From Euglena gracilis (Eukaryota; Euglenida; Euglenophyceae; Euglenales): a stretch of 64,000 nucleotides of DNA. The DNA is taken from positions 52,417,625-52,481,624 of the forward strand of contig CP154956.1 of NCBI GenBank assembly GCA_039621445.1, read 5' to 3'. The notes under the pieces are model-generated. The model saw only the letters and a list, made by a program, of their open reading frames with translations. It ran no database searches and was not told where the DNA came from. The position numbers were made by a program, and so were the translations under genes. Below are positions 1-15,590 of the stretch, piece by piece; the first letter of the stretch is position 1, and every line of letters starts with the position of its first letter.

Positions 1-78
1 ACAGCGTCGTGTTTCAGATGTATCACGAGCCACCCCCACTCAGGAGCCCCCCCCCCCACTGGTGGCGCCGGCCTGCAC

Positions 79-3747
<3,669 letters not shown>

Positions 3748-4451
3748 TCAATTTTGGGGTCCAAATTTTTTTTTGGCACTTGCCGACAAAAATTGCCCTC
3801 TGGAGGAGTACCCACTCGGCCCGACCCTCACCCTCCTGGGGGGACCACTCACCGGTCACCAAACTTAAAACCATCTCTTTCACCAATCAACCTCAAAAAG
3901 ACTGATGGACTTAAAGATTCAGCGTGGCTCGAACGGCAGTCTGAGACGACATTGGGAAAAGACAGCAGCAATGCTGTGTATGGTTTCTTTTGAAGTTATC
4001 AGCACACAATCATTTTTTTGCTTTGGGCTTTCAATCTCCATAAAAATCAGAATAATCAAGAACTTTCTATTTGGCTGAAATTCTAATTTTTGGAAAAAGT
4101 TGGTTACGTCCCAAATTGAACAACCCCTCCAATGCACATTGCGGCACATAAGGTGTTGCTTGAAGACATCATTTGGAGGGAGAATAAGCCAAAACCGCTC
4201 ATCGGTCCCACTTGTACGATACGGGGGGGGGGTTGATGAACCTCCCGTCCTACGAGGGGGGCCCACTGATGCGAGGCTGCCCTGACTTCCTTGGTTCTCT
4301 GCCACCATTCAATAAAATCACATATTTCAAGCAAACCACAAAATCCGAGTTATAAAATGGATTGCACAAATCATTCTTGGGTTCATTTTGAAAATCCTGT
4401 GATGATCCATTTTCCCCTGGCTCAATACTGAATGAACACCCTATGGGGCGA

Positions 4452-7400
4452 AGCTTTGTGACGATTTGGCAATCCCACGTGGCGAAGCCCCTTTCTGGCG
4501 TTTTTTTGAGCACCACCCACACCTCCGCCGCCCCGGGGGCGATCTGCACCACGACGTGCTTCTTCTTCCCGGAGGACAGCTTGAGGCGGCCCTCCGCAAA
4601 GTCGGCCGGGCCGAGGGCGAGGTTGACGTCCCGGATTGGGCTGTCGTTCAGCCGCGCCCCGCCGCCCTCGATGAGCCGGCGCGCCTCCGACCGGGTCTTC
4701 GTGAAGCCGCACGCCACGTACAGCTCCGCCACCGGGATGCCCGCCGCCACCTGTGGCAGGGCGGGGTGGGAGGCGCGTTGCCGAGGCGGGGGGGGGGGTG
4801 AAAATGGGCCCCCTGAATTCCACAGCAACCGAACAGAATGCATGCCGTTCAGAGATCGATTGCCACCAACGGAGGACACCTCCACAAAAAGTACGGGAAA
4901 CCAAAATTTTGGAGAACATTTTTGTTCTCCCCAACCATTTGTTCCCGAAATTCTTTCTGATGCACCTTCCTGACGTCTCTTTTACAGTAGGGGAACGATC
5001 CATTTTTGAACAGTTTGCTCACGACACTTATAAAATTAGAGGGTTTCTGGCAGCACTGTGGTCTGAAAAAGATTTGACACAAAATGCAAACTGCAATTTC
5101 CCCAAAATCTTCTTCATCATTAGAGTTCTCCACATGTTTCTCCCCCGCACAAATTCCTGTATTTTGAGTATTCTGTAGAGGATGCACACGAGTTTAGTGA
5201 ATCTGGACACAGGGGTACAATGCTTAGCCTAAAATTGCGGCTCAAACAGTGAATACAATAAAATATCCTCGAGCAAGGTAAGACCTCAAAGTTTCGGCTG
5301 GAGATTGCCTGCACTTTGAAGAAAACAGCACATGGACCAATAAAACTGAACTTGCATAAAAAAACTACAAAATATGAAACCAAGCGAAAAATGCATTACG
5401 GGCGGCCTTTCCCAGGTTTTGAAAGGTCGGGGAGGGGAAATTTGCTGGCGGATTTCGTCGTGACACAATGCCGGGGCGGCGGCACACCCGCTCGGGGGGC
5501 ACCTCCACGCGGGGCAGGCCCTCCAGCGAGCCCCCGCCCCCGCCCCCAAACTGGGCGGCCACCGCGCGGTGGATCTCCGCCAGGCAGCCGTCGCCGTGAA
5601 GCAGGCGGGTCGCCTCGTCCGCCAGCGCCCGCTTCGCGTCGTTCAGGGCGGCACCCTCCAGCGCGCTGAGCTCCGCGATGTGGGCCATCGGCAGCTCTGT
5701 GAAGATCTTGAGGAACCTGCGGGGCGGGCATCCGGACCGGGGGAGAGGGGCTTCGGCGGTGCTTTGGTGCGGGACACGCCACGAAAGCACGGAGCGGAGC
5801 GCGGATCACAAGCCGGGAATGCAGGATTGGAGGCACTACTCTGGACGCCACCCCTCCCCCACACAACCTCGGCCATCAGTCAGGTGGACCTCACTTTTGC
5901 CAGATGCAGCATCATTGGGACCATAACCCCCCAATAGGCACCTTGAGTCACTCCGTCTGCGTTTCCTGTCTCGTTCAGGGGGGCTTAAGTAAAAAAAAAA
6001 ACTCGTCCTGGCACAGTCAATGAAAAACCACAGGAAAAATTGCCAAAAAATGTATATGTAAGTTTAAAAAGCGCTTTCTGGACCAGCAGTTGGCTGGCTC
6101 AGGCCTAAGGGCGGTCCTTAAGCGGAATAAAACCCCTCATGCACCACTGTGAGCTCATCTGGGGCTGCCAAAATTCCACTAATAAAGCGACACCGCCACC
6201 TGATGACGTCGGCATCCGCGGTGTTGCGCCAGAACTGCCAGTAGTCGAACGGGGACAGCTTGTCCGCGTTGAGCCACACGGCCCCGCCGGCGGTCTTCCC
6301 CATCTTCCGCCCGTCGGAGGTCGTCATGAGCGGCGCGGTCAGGCCGAATAGCTGCACACCCGCTGCCTTCCGCCCCCGTCAGGGAGTTGGCCCCAAACCC
6401 GAGGTCGGCCCCTTTGCCCAATTGGTTCCCAGCCAACGACCCCTCCCCCCGCAGTCCACGGGTGGCAACGCCCTGGGCCGAGCTCCACGCCGTTCACGAT
6501 GTTGCCCCATTGGTCGGAGCCGCCCATTTGGAGGGTGACCCCCAACCGCCTGCCACAGGAGAAATGCGGACGACCCCCCGATGCATTGACCGGAAATTCA
6601 TTTCAAAACCAGAGAGTTATGCAATGTACATGGATTTTGAGCGGAGGGCGGATTTATCTCCAAATGGCGACTAAATATTCTGTTTTATTTGTACAAGCGA
6701 TCCCTCCCGACTTGAGGCAAATGACAAAAAATATGCATTTCCTCCACACAATGTTTTTGTCTCAGTCCGGGGTGGAAGAGAGCCCAAAGACCAGGCACCT
6801 GCACCACATGAGGATGACCACGCAGTAAACAATGATATGGAAGAAGCTTGCCATATCAAAAAGGGTGGCACCCAATGGCCCCAAACTGGAAACAAAAAAT
6901 GGGCTCCAATGTAACTTCCAAAATGACCCAGCACCCCAGCACCCCAGCACACTTGTTCAGCTCAACGAAATCATAGGCCTGCAGCAGCATGTAATTGAAC
7001 TCCAGAAACGTCAGCGGAGACTCCCGCTCCAGCCGCTGCTTCACGCTCTCGAAATTCAGCATGCGGTTGATGGTGAAGAGGGTTCCAACCGCAGAGCCAC
7101 CTCGACGTCTGGTCACATTTTTCGAGAGAAAAGTTTTCGGTAGCGTTCAACAAATTTGACCCCCCCGAAGTTGATTTCACCTCGATTTGCAGCCTTGACA
7201 AAACAAATGGATGGATGGGGAGGTAAAAATGGTTGTCCTCATTTTTTTTTTGTAATTGACAGGTCCGTTTATGGATGTTTTGGTTGGAATGATTGTGGGG
7301 TCCTGATATCAAACATGGTATAATCCGTTGAATGTCGCATGCTTCTTTTCAGCTCTCAAGGGAAAAAAAGTGGGTCTCAACTTCGCGATTTTTGGTCATG

Positions 7401-8427
7401 TTTTCCATTGCCTGGCAGCAGCAAGACTGTGATCAATTTTATGTTTTAAAAATTACGAGAACCCGTTTTTGGCGATGCTGGCTGCTGTTGTTCAAGGGTA
7501 TGTGTACCAGTGGATTGCCCCTGTGGGACTTGTTGGTTTTCAGCCATCTGGGTGCGAGATGAATTGGTGAGCTGTTCGCAAAATAAGCCAAAAAAACTGT
7601 GAAAATGGGGACCAAAGTCATGAGTTAATGATGATAGCCAACTTTAAGGCAACCAAATTTGCATGCAAGAAGGAGGGGCACAAGCCTGGGGGGGGGGTGA
7701 ATCAAGCCACTCTTCATGACAATTCTGTAATTACCGGAAAAGCGTTCCACATGGTCCACAGTTCCAATGGTCCAATTGAATGGTGAAACTGCAGGTGATT
7801 TTTTGGCCTTTGAGAGCACCCTGAGTGTAGTCCCGCAAGAAATCCAAATACTTCAGCTGGGCCAGCCAGTCGTCGTTGTTCACCATCACTGCCCCCGTGG
7901 GGCCGTCCCCAAAATCCAGGAACTGATACACTCAGGCCTTGGCTTCAAAAGGAGGGGGGTGGCTGCAAAAGAACCCCAAAACTAGCAACACGAAAAAAAT
8001 GGTCAAAAATGGAGGGAAAAACTCAACACAAATTCTTTTGAAAGTCCTCGAAATGATAAATTTCTGCTTTTGTTTTCCAGGAAAAAAAAAGATTCCGTGA
8101 CAGGACCAAAATCACAAAAAGCATGAACAAAACATTGTCTTGCAATTTGATTCTGCAATGAACGTTTGCAAAAGACATCTTAAAATATCAATATGTGTCT
8201 GGATTTTGTCTGCCCGTGGACTCATTTTAGGGTTCAAATGTGCGGGTAAACAGATGAGAATCAAAATCAATTGACTGGACCGGACTGGTTTAACGCCACC
8301 AACAGACAACTACCACAGACAAAATGCACACCTCTGGGGGGCCATCTACGACAACGTCCAGCTGTTCCCCATTGGTAGCAGCCATTGCCATGCCATCTGC
8401 TGCACACAAAGCGACATGCACCGGTCC
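4452..8427 (-). pseudogene. tyrS: Tyrosyl-tRNA synthetase, copy A (three catalytic exons deleted)
   Basis: Exons matching copy B TyrRS are present at 8427-8332 (N-terminal), 7927-7827, 7086-6953, 6549-6479, 6374-6200, 5716-5488 and 4750-about 4455. They encode [35 protein letters not shown], the KMGKT signature loop, the FTELPMAHI helices and the C-terminal S4-like RNA-binding domain. Between the first two, copy B has 2,127 bp that are absent here. They hold the exons for the [25 protein letters not shown] (HIGH-like) and [13 protein letters not shown] motifs. Joining the remaining exons also breaks frame, because the upstream exon ends in phase 0 and the next begins with the last two bases of a codon. 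Copy A cannot encode a working enzyme. It also lacks the putative start exon, because the duplication ends at 10,467. Confidence 0.85.
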
Positions 8428-10396
8428 CTGCGATGCAAAGATGCCGTAGGGACGGTGGGAAACTTGGACCATTCCACTGCGTTTCAGAGGCCACCCTCCA
8501 CTTTCAAAATCCCAGCCGGCATTTTTCAAGAATCACTCCCCCACTTTCAACTCCCGCCGAGGGGGGGGGGTCCATCGCTGTGACCACTTAGGCCAAAACG
8601 GATCAAAATCAATGGGGTTTGACCAAAAATTTCGGCGGCTCCTGGGTGGCCACTTTTGGTCGTTCCAGGCTGACCCCACCTGGGGGAGGGAGGGGACTGA
8701 AAAACCAGTCAATCACTCTGAAAGAAAAACCAATCGGGGGCGGGGGGGGGGTGGACCCACCTAAAAAAAAGTGGATGCCTCAAGCTTGGTTTGGAATGGA
8801 ATGAACGACCCAGGTGATATTTTTATCCTAAAAGTATCCTTCGCTTCACCACCTCTGGTGCAATGGTGGGACAAACCACCACACAAATGGAGGTCAAAGC
8901 TGCATATCAAGCGGGTGGGTGTTAGGCATTGCAGGTCCCACACAAACAAATAGAATGGGGAAGGAGTAACACAAGCCAGTGGCAGGGCACAGGGGGGGGG
9001 TTTTGATATTGGACCCCTTCGGAAAAATTGCAGAAGAATTGCGCAAATTGCGGCTTTGGGAATTAACTTCTGCTGGAGGGGACTTAGAAAAATTTGCCAC
9101 ATGTGGTCATTTTGCCATTGATATAAATTTTATTATTCACGTCCCCCCCCCCCCAACAAAAGAGTCCAACAACATGACTTTTGTAATTTGGGAACATGCT
9201 GGTTCTGGAAATATAACATTTCATGGTGAAAAATCCCCCCCAAAAATGGCAAAAATTGACGAAAACTTTGGCAATATATATCAATCCCCCCCTGGTGGCA
9301 AGGGGTGAGACACCTGTGGGGTGACCATTCCAAACCGTCGTGACAGCATCGCAGCACCTGAGGTGGGAGCAGAGACGTGGCAAAGTGGTCAACAGACAAC
9401 CTGCGATGGCAAATCACCAAACTCATTGCATACTCTTCATCTTTGACCTTTCGATGGCGTCACTTTTGAAACTGGACAATTCGTTGCCAATAAAAGGGTT
9501 TGGAATCTGGACTTCTTTTTTGTGCTGGTGTGCCTGTGGACTGACTCCATATATCTCTGACAGCCTCCTTGCACGCACAGAGACACGCCTGCCACAAAGG
9601 GTACAAACAGGGAGATCAGCAGGTTGAAAGTGATGGACTCCGGCATCGTGTGCAGGGGAAGGCTCCTTCCGGGTAGCACCGCCCCTCGCCCCCTCAGGCC
9701 CTGTTCTCGGGAGGAGCCCCGGCGGCGGCACCGCTCCGGGAGTGGCCACTGGGGGGCGGCGGCCAGGAGCCTGCGACAGGCCAGCCGGCAGCGCTGGCAG
9801 CCCTGGGCGGGGAAACACGCTGTCAACACGACAGATACCACAGCCACCCGGAATGGCACGCTGAATGCCGCCATGAGCGGCAAAACCGGCCCTGTTCCTT
9901 AAAAAGGGCTGGACCCCAAGAGGTCGGAGAGGCCGGGATATCCATCTGCTGTGGCTGGGAAGTATTTGCAAGTGATCCCCACACCTGCGTCCGCCCCAAC
10001 TCCTTTTTCTCCAGAAGACGCTTTCTCGAGAAAAACCACGGGCTGGGAGATGTCCTACCCGCCAGAATCAAACCAGAAACTCCTGATCGCCCAAATTGAA
10101 CCAATTGCCAACCAGCCTCCCCCTTCCCACAGGTTGACTGATCCCCACACAAACACCAGTGAGCAGGAACGACGCGGGGGGGGGGGGGGCAGCGCACAGA
10201 CCCGGGGGCAGCCACGGGGCGGTGGGGGTCCGGGAGGCGGCCGGGGCCAGGCGGGGGGCCACGAAGGCCCCGGTGGCAGCCCGCCCTGCGGTGGGGGCCG
10301 CGGCGGCCAGCAGGACGGCGAGGCCCAGGGCCAGCGCCACGGCCGCGACGGGGCCTGCGGGGTGGGGCAGGGGAGGGGGAACGCAACACGGACAAC
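8428..10396. other. Upstream region of TyrRS copy A
   Basis: This stretch matches 36,503-38,477 of copy B. On the minus strand it includes the GC-rich presequence exon candidates (about 10,355-10,203 and about 9,802-9,600) discussed for copy B. The rest is AT-richer with scattered C and G runs. No independent gene was recognised. Confidence 0.5.
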
Positions 10397-10397
10397 A

Positions 10398-10467
10398 GGG
10401 TTTTTTTTTTAAGGACCCCCCGGGGGGGTCCAGAAAAACAGCCACAGTGCACACAGGGGGGGTCCAG
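10398..10467. mobile_element. Truncated hAT-type non-autonomous element
   Basis: The first 70 bp of the element found complete at 38,478-38,963 are present here, starting CAGGGTTTTTTTTTTAAGG. After the GGGGGTCCAG stretch the sequence switches to unrelated, gypsy-bearing DNA, so the duplication breakpoint lies inside this element. Confidence 0.75.
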
Positions 10468-11231
10468 GAGGGTGGAGGCAGGAGAGGGAGGAATACCCAC
10501 AGCCCAAGATGTGATTGAGAAAAAAACTGTGCCAGTGGCTTTTATGTCTCGAAAATTGACCGAGGGGCAACGAAAATGGACCCCCGGGGAGTTGGAGACG
10601 TATGCCATTATTTTGTCACTACAAAAACAGGAAAGTTGGATTGGATTGCAACCCGTTTTGGTTTTAACCGACCACCAAAGTTTGGAGTCTTGGACAAGGG
10701 AAGTCCTAGACACCCCCCAGTGGTCCGGTTGGGAGGAGGGCGAGATGACATCACATTTTCTCCAAGTATGATTTGACGGTGGGATATATCCCGGGTAAAG
10801 AAAATACCATAGCGGATATCCTTAGTCGGTGGGCATACGTAGCTTCACAGGCCCTAAGGGACATAAGTAAGCACGGGTCGGCCGAAGACAAGGATGAAAT
10901 GGAAAATTTTATCCGGGAGGAAAAATAAGAGGAAAAACAGTGTTTGGAGATAAGAATAAAAAACCAGCCCAATTTACGTAATGCCTGGATACGGGGGGTG
11001 ACAACCCGTAGTGGCAAAAACGTAACGCCTGAAGAGTAAAAAGGAGATTGCACAAGGAGGGGAACCGAGGGTGGGGTAGACCCAGGAGGAAAAAACACCC
11101 CTGTGGACACAAACTCATAAGGGCCCAGGAAATAAAATAAACGAGTTCATTTTTGGGATGAGAAAGTGGGGGGGGGAGACGACCCCTGTCCCGGAGACGG
11201 CTAAAAGTTCGAGGGGGGACACTCGTATGGA

Positions 11232-11903
11232 GTGGGGGACGCCCTGCCAAGTACGACCCCTAAGGATATTAAGCCCGTATGGGAGCGTGATTGGGGGGAA
11301 GCATATTCCCAATGCCCCACATGGAAAGAAAAATGGGTAGCTACCAAAGGCGGTTCAATGTGGCCAAAGGGCTTCAAAGTGCTAAATGGCCAATTGTTTT
11401 TTGAAGAAAAGTTGTGTGTGCCTGAAAGTTTTCAACACTTGGTGATTCAAGAAATTCACGAGTTTTTGGGGCACGTTGGCCCTGAAAAAGTTTGGAAACA
11501 CGTGGCAATCCGTTTTGTTTGGGCTGATGAAAAGGCTGCAAAACAACTCAACCAAATTTGCAGCAAAAAATGTTCCACATGCCAAGCGCTTGTGAGGGGG
11601 GAGAGTTTGAAAGGACCGATCGAGTCCACACCCTTACCCCCTGCACTGATGACAAGTGTCGCCATCGATTTGTTTCGAATGCCAAGAGTTTTACACGATG
11701 GGGGGGAGTATGACACCCTAGCCCTTTGTGTGGATAGGCATTCGGGATGGATTGTGGGGGTTCCATGCAAGGAAAAGGGATTAACCGGTGCCAAGTTGGC
11801 TAAGGAAATGGTGAAAAATCAGTGGAGGCCTTTTGGGGTTCCTTCGGTCATCTCAAGTGACCAAGGGAGCCATTTCACAAGCACTTGGTGGAAAACATTG
11901 TGA
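11232..11903 (+). pseudogene. Gypsy integrase core, ending in a premature TGA
   Basis: The open frame covers the HHCC-like zinc-binding region (HLVIQEIHEFLGHVGPEKV, CSKKCSTCQA) and the first two catalytic Asp positions of the DD(35)E fold. It stops at TGA 11,901-11,903, directly after WWKTL, where related elements have a Cys codon. Reading on in the same frame gives the expected SQAYHHQANGRVERAG block with the catalytic Glu region, so the stop is a point mutation. A one- or two-base frameshift near 12,003 precedes the next open frame. Confidence 0.85.
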
Positions 11904-12004
11904 GCACTTTTGGGGATTCGGTTGGCATATTCCCAAGCGTACCACCACCAAGCAAACGGGAGGGTTGAGAGAGCCGGACAACAGGTAATGGAGGTGTTGG
12001 GAAA

Positions 12005-12757
12005 TTGTATGTGGAGGAAAAAATTAATTGGGTTGAGGCTTTACCCCAAGTTTTGGACCGAATTCACGACGTAAAGGGGGAAAGCGGGTTCAGCCCATAT
12101 GAAATTATGACAGGAAGGGAAAGACCATTGGCAGGGGTACCCTACCAACCACCCAAAGAATGTGAGGATTCGGTGGAGTTTTTCCGAAGGATGCAAGACA
12201 TTGATGGGAGGGTGGCTAGGATACTCAGCAAGAATCATGAGGAGGAGGTGGCAAGGATAAATAACGGGAGGAAAGAAATGGAACCCCTAAAGGTGGGGAC
12301 GACGGTTTGGTATAGGAGTCCCGAGGGGTCGGGTGAGAAGCTTGACTCTAGGTGGGTAGGACCTGGGGTCGTGAAAGGAAGAGAAGGAGAACGGAGTTAT
12401 GTAATTGAGATAAAACCTGGGGTGGAGACGAAAGCTCATAGGAGTTTTTTGAATGAGTATCGAGAACCCCAAGTGGAATATACAGGAATACGTCTTTTTT
12501 ACTATAAACGGACCGAAAAAGAGGAAGAGGCATTACCTGAAGAGTGGGAGGTGGAAAAAATTCTAAGACACCGGAAAGGAAAAGGTGGAAAGTGGGAATT
12601 TTTGACCAAGTGGGTCGGATATGAGGACGGGGAGGAAACCTGGGAACCGGCTGGAAATTTCATCCACAGATTCAGTGGGGAGTTTGTAAAGTATTGTCGT
12701 GAGAAAAAAGTGAAAATGGACATAATGTCCGAACTCAAAATTGACGGTGGGCCATAA
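12005..12757 (+). pseudogene. Gypsy integrase C-terminus with chromodomain
   Basis: The open frame of 250 codons starts within the integrase C-terminal half (INWVEALPQVLDRIHDVKGE). It continues through a GPY/F-like module (KLDSRWVGPGVV) and ends with a chromodomain (about residues 175-230; aromatic cage candidates in EVEKIL, WEFLTKWVGY and ETWEP). In chromoviruses this domain directs integration to marked chromatin. The listed start is only the first Met of the open frame. In the parent element this was continuous with the upstream integrase. Confidence 0.85.
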
Positions 12758-13170
12758 GCTCTTGAGTGAGCTAGGAGGCCTTGATTCAAGATTGTGGGAA
12801 GGCAAAGTGCTGTTTTTAACCCAACACCAAAATTCAAAAACCGAATTTGCACGTCCGTGTGGGTGTGAGTGCACGCACACACGCATGAGCGTGTAAATGA
12901 GAGAATGTACAAATGCAAGATTTTGCGAAGAAGAGTGGAAATTGGAGAAAAAGGCCCTGCAAGGGGGCCAGGAGTGCAAGGGGCACCTCAGTGCATTTGC
13001 CGCCGCATTGCTATTATATTCGCCCCACTGCGCTCATTGCCCCACCGCACTTTCTATATTTGCCCTCCCCTCCTCTTCCCTCCCGGTGTTGTTAGGGTTT
13101 GGAGATTGATTCTTTGAGATGATGGGTTACATTGTGGTTGGGAGTCCTTGGTCACATTATGAGCCCCCTT
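12758..13170. other. No gene seen
   Basis: The sequence downstream of the gypsy stop codon has no recognisable long terminal repeat partner in the window. It contains only short chance reading frames. Confidence 0.5.
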
Positions 13171-13625
13171 CGGTTTGACAAAAATCCCCCCGACCCGATG
13201 AGAGGGGGGGGGGGCGCTTAATTTTTTTTGGATAAAAATCCCCCCGGCCCGAGGAGGGGGGCGCTTGATTTTTTGACAAAAATCTCCCCGGCCCGAGGAG
13301 GGGGGGGGGGCTTGATTTTTTTGATAAAAATCCCCCCGGTCCGAGGAGGGGGGGGGGGCGCTTGATTTTTTTTGACAAAATCCCCAACCCGAGAAGGGGG
13401 GGGCATGATTTTTTTTGGCAAAAATCTCCCCCGGCCCGAGGAGGGGGGGGCGCTTGATTTTTTTTGACAAAAATCTCCCCGGCCCGAGGAGGGGGGGGGG
13501 CTTGACAAATTTGAACCAAAAATCCCCCCGGCCCGAGGAGGAGGGGGGGGCGCCAACCGAATTTTTACCAAAAAGCCCCCGACCCGTTGGAAAAGGGGGG
13601 GGGCTGATCTTGGTGAACACCCTCA
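13170..13625. repeat. G-rich minisatellite, about nine units
   Basis: Units of roughly 45-55 bp repeat in tandem. Each has a CCCGGCCCGAGGAG core, a run of 6-10 G, GCTTGATTTTTTT, then GACAAAAATC. Core positions are near 13,199, 13,250, 13,295, 13,346, 13,392, 13,440, 13,488, 13,538 and 13,580. The reading frames across it are repeat artefacts. Confidence 0.9.
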
Positions 13626-13679
13626 TACCACCCGTGAGAAGCGCGGGGGGGGGCAGCCAAATATTCATTGGTTGGTGAA

Positions 13680-14750
13680 CCGAGTCTTTCCCAAAGGTTT
13701 GAAGGCACTTGAAAGCCATAGTCCCTGAATTTTATTTCCCGTTTGTTGGTTCAAGGGAGCATGTGTGGGACATAGGCTTTGGGTGAAGGAGTGCCGATTG
13801 GAGGAGTTCCCCCCCTCTTTGTTGAGGAAGGGGGGGTGGCGAGTTTTTGGTGTCCGACTAAGGTCGCAAGGGAGGGGGTGTCGGCCGCCGGCTTTCGCCG
13901 GCAGCCAAAAATTGCCAGAAAGCGCAAATTTCAAAGTCGCGGGTAACATCCAGTCAGTCAGAGAAACCTGCGACTTAAATTGGAAGCGGGTCAAATTTCA
14001 AAGACCTTTCAAATTCTGTTTTTTTCACAGAACTTGAGGGGTTGTCCCCATTATTTGGCAAAGAAGGGGTACATTTGTATTGAATTTGGCTTTGGCATTC
14101 TTGGTTGGAATTGGAAGTGTGGATTGCATTGTTGGTGGACGTTGAATTGCAATTAAACATTGGTTATTGAAGTCAATTTGGTTGTTGAAATCAAGAAGGA
14201 GTCAAGACCCTACAACACCGCCACCTTCACCGCCTTCCACTATACCCCCTACCCCTCACCTCCTTGGCCCCAGGTTTGCACATTTTCACACATTCACATT
14301 TCACAGGTTTCGTTTTCAATTCTTCACATTCAGCTACTTTCAGTTTCTCACTCTCAAAGTTTGAAGTTTCAGTCGGCTGTGGGTTGGTTTTGCCTTCAAG
14401 GTGTGCAAGAGAGTGTGAGCGAGTTTGAGAGAGAGAAAGAGAGGAAAGTGAGATTTCATTTCAAATGGCAGATTTTTCGTTTTTCACAAAAAAAACATTG
14501 AAAAAACGATCCTACGCGCCGGCTGGGGTTGGGGAAACCACCTGGGTGAAAAAATGGGGGTTGGGTTGAGCCCACCAATTCCCCGAGAAAGCGCAGGCCC
14601 CACCCCGGAAACACCCACCCCCCTGCTGTCGGTGGTTATCCACGACAGCGAGGACCCCCCCCCGGGCCCTCGGCCCACCGGGACTCGCCGGTCGCGGGGG
14701 CGACCGGCGGCGCACAGGGGGTGGGGCCGGCGACCACTGGTACACAACAC
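13680..14750. other. No gene recognised; possible 5' part of a DIRS-like element
   Basis: An AT-rich stretch is followed by a GC-rich plus-strand open frame from 14,554 (start MGVGLSPPIPRES). That frame is proline- and arginine-rich and could be a gag-like leader of the DIRS-like element that follows. There is no motif to prove this. Confidence 0.3.
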
Positions 14751-15089
14751 CTCCATGCCCCAAAGACTAGTGAAAAGTCTTTCCTGGTGGAAAAAACATG
14801 GAAACCCTTTTCTCTGTCAAATTCTGCAGGAAGGCGTTCAACCAGATTCCCCATTACCCCCAAGCCTGTCAAAAAGCACAAGATTCAATGGGACAGAAGA
14901 AATTGGTTTGGCAAACAGGATTTTGAGGGATTACGAAGCCTCAGGTGCAGGAAAAGGACACCATCAAACATCGTTTGGTTACAAATTACAAAGAACTGAA
15001 CACATTTTTCACAGCCCACCCCCCCCATTCAAACTGACCACCCTGTCAGGAATCTTTCACTACCTGCAGCAGGGTTGGTGGGGAGGGAG

Positions 15090-15590
15090 TTAGACCTGAA
15101 GGATGCATACTTCTATCCCCCCCTTCAACCTCTCCTTCAGAAATATTTACATCTCCAGGTGGGATGAACGGCGTGGGAGTTCCAGTCAGCCAGCTTTGGA
15201 AGCAGAAATTTACCATTCCTGTTCATGCAATTTATGAAACCTCTGGAAAAACTGTGGCACAGCAAAGGGCATCCTAGCTTTTGTATATCTCGACGATATA
15301 CTGATTTTGGCGGAGTCCCCCCAGATGGTGCAAAAATATCTGACTGTCATGGTCCAACACCTGCTGGCAGCTGGTTTCAAAATCAACATCCCGAAAAGTT
15401 TGTTACTCCACAGTCAAGTTATTCCCTACTTGGGAGCTGTGACAAATTTGGAGGAAGGAAAACTTCAAGTCCCAACTCAGAAAATAAAAGCCCTAAAAAA
15501 ATCGGGAAGGTTTTGGTTGCAAGTCACCTCACTTGTCGAAAAATGGCTGCAATTCTGGGTCAAATTCGTTCAAACCTCACCCCGTGCCTT
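15090..15590 (+). pseudogene. DIRS reverse transcriptase fragment
   Basis: Motif A (DLKDAYFYPPL), motif B-like SFGSRNLPFLFMQF and motif C YLDDILI are followed by a thumb-like segment (AAGFKINIPKSLLLHSQVIP, then YLGAVTNLEEGKLQVP). The frame changes at least twice: around 15,165 (an in-frame TGA) and around 15,270. The YLDD box is typical of DIRS and gypsy reverse transcriptases. The thumb wording matches the second element at 19.1 kb. Confidence 0.85.

Larger units (their letters stand above)
10470..12757 (+). mobile_element. Ty3/gypsy chromovirus remnant (RNase H, integrase, chromodomain)
   Basis: This is the 3' part of a gypsy pol gene. RNase H begins near 10,500 (AFMSRKLTEGQRKW, LVLTDHQSLESW), then after a frameshift near 10,740 continues with VGYIPGKENTIADILSRW. 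The integrase zinc-binding and catalytic core follow (11,232-11,903), with the motifs DLFRMP, CVDRHSGW and ISSDQGSHFTS. The chromodomain-bearing C-terminus is open at 12,005-12,757 (KILRHRKGKGGKWEFLTKW, ETWEPAGNF). No gag, protease, reverse transcriptase or long terminal repeat was found, so the 5' half is missing. It abuts the duplication breakpoint at 10,467. It is inactive because of the breaks listed in the next two entries. Confidence 0.93.

Noticed and set aside
4422-5003. Alternative plus- and minus-strand frames over the TyrRS S4 exon and similar GC-rich exons
   Set aside because: Shadows caused by high GC; only the frame with S4 motifs joins to neighbouring exons in phase.
10470-12760. 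Long terminal repeats of the gypsy element
   Set aside because: No direct repeat pair flanks it; the 5' half is missing.
13170-13625. CRISPR array
   Set aside because: Repeats are adjacent with no unique spacers, homopolymer-rich, and the genome is eukaryotic.
13054-13719. A 221-codon proline-rich minus-strand frame
   Set aside because: It reads through the G-rich minisatellite; unit lengths vary and it has no start context or family.
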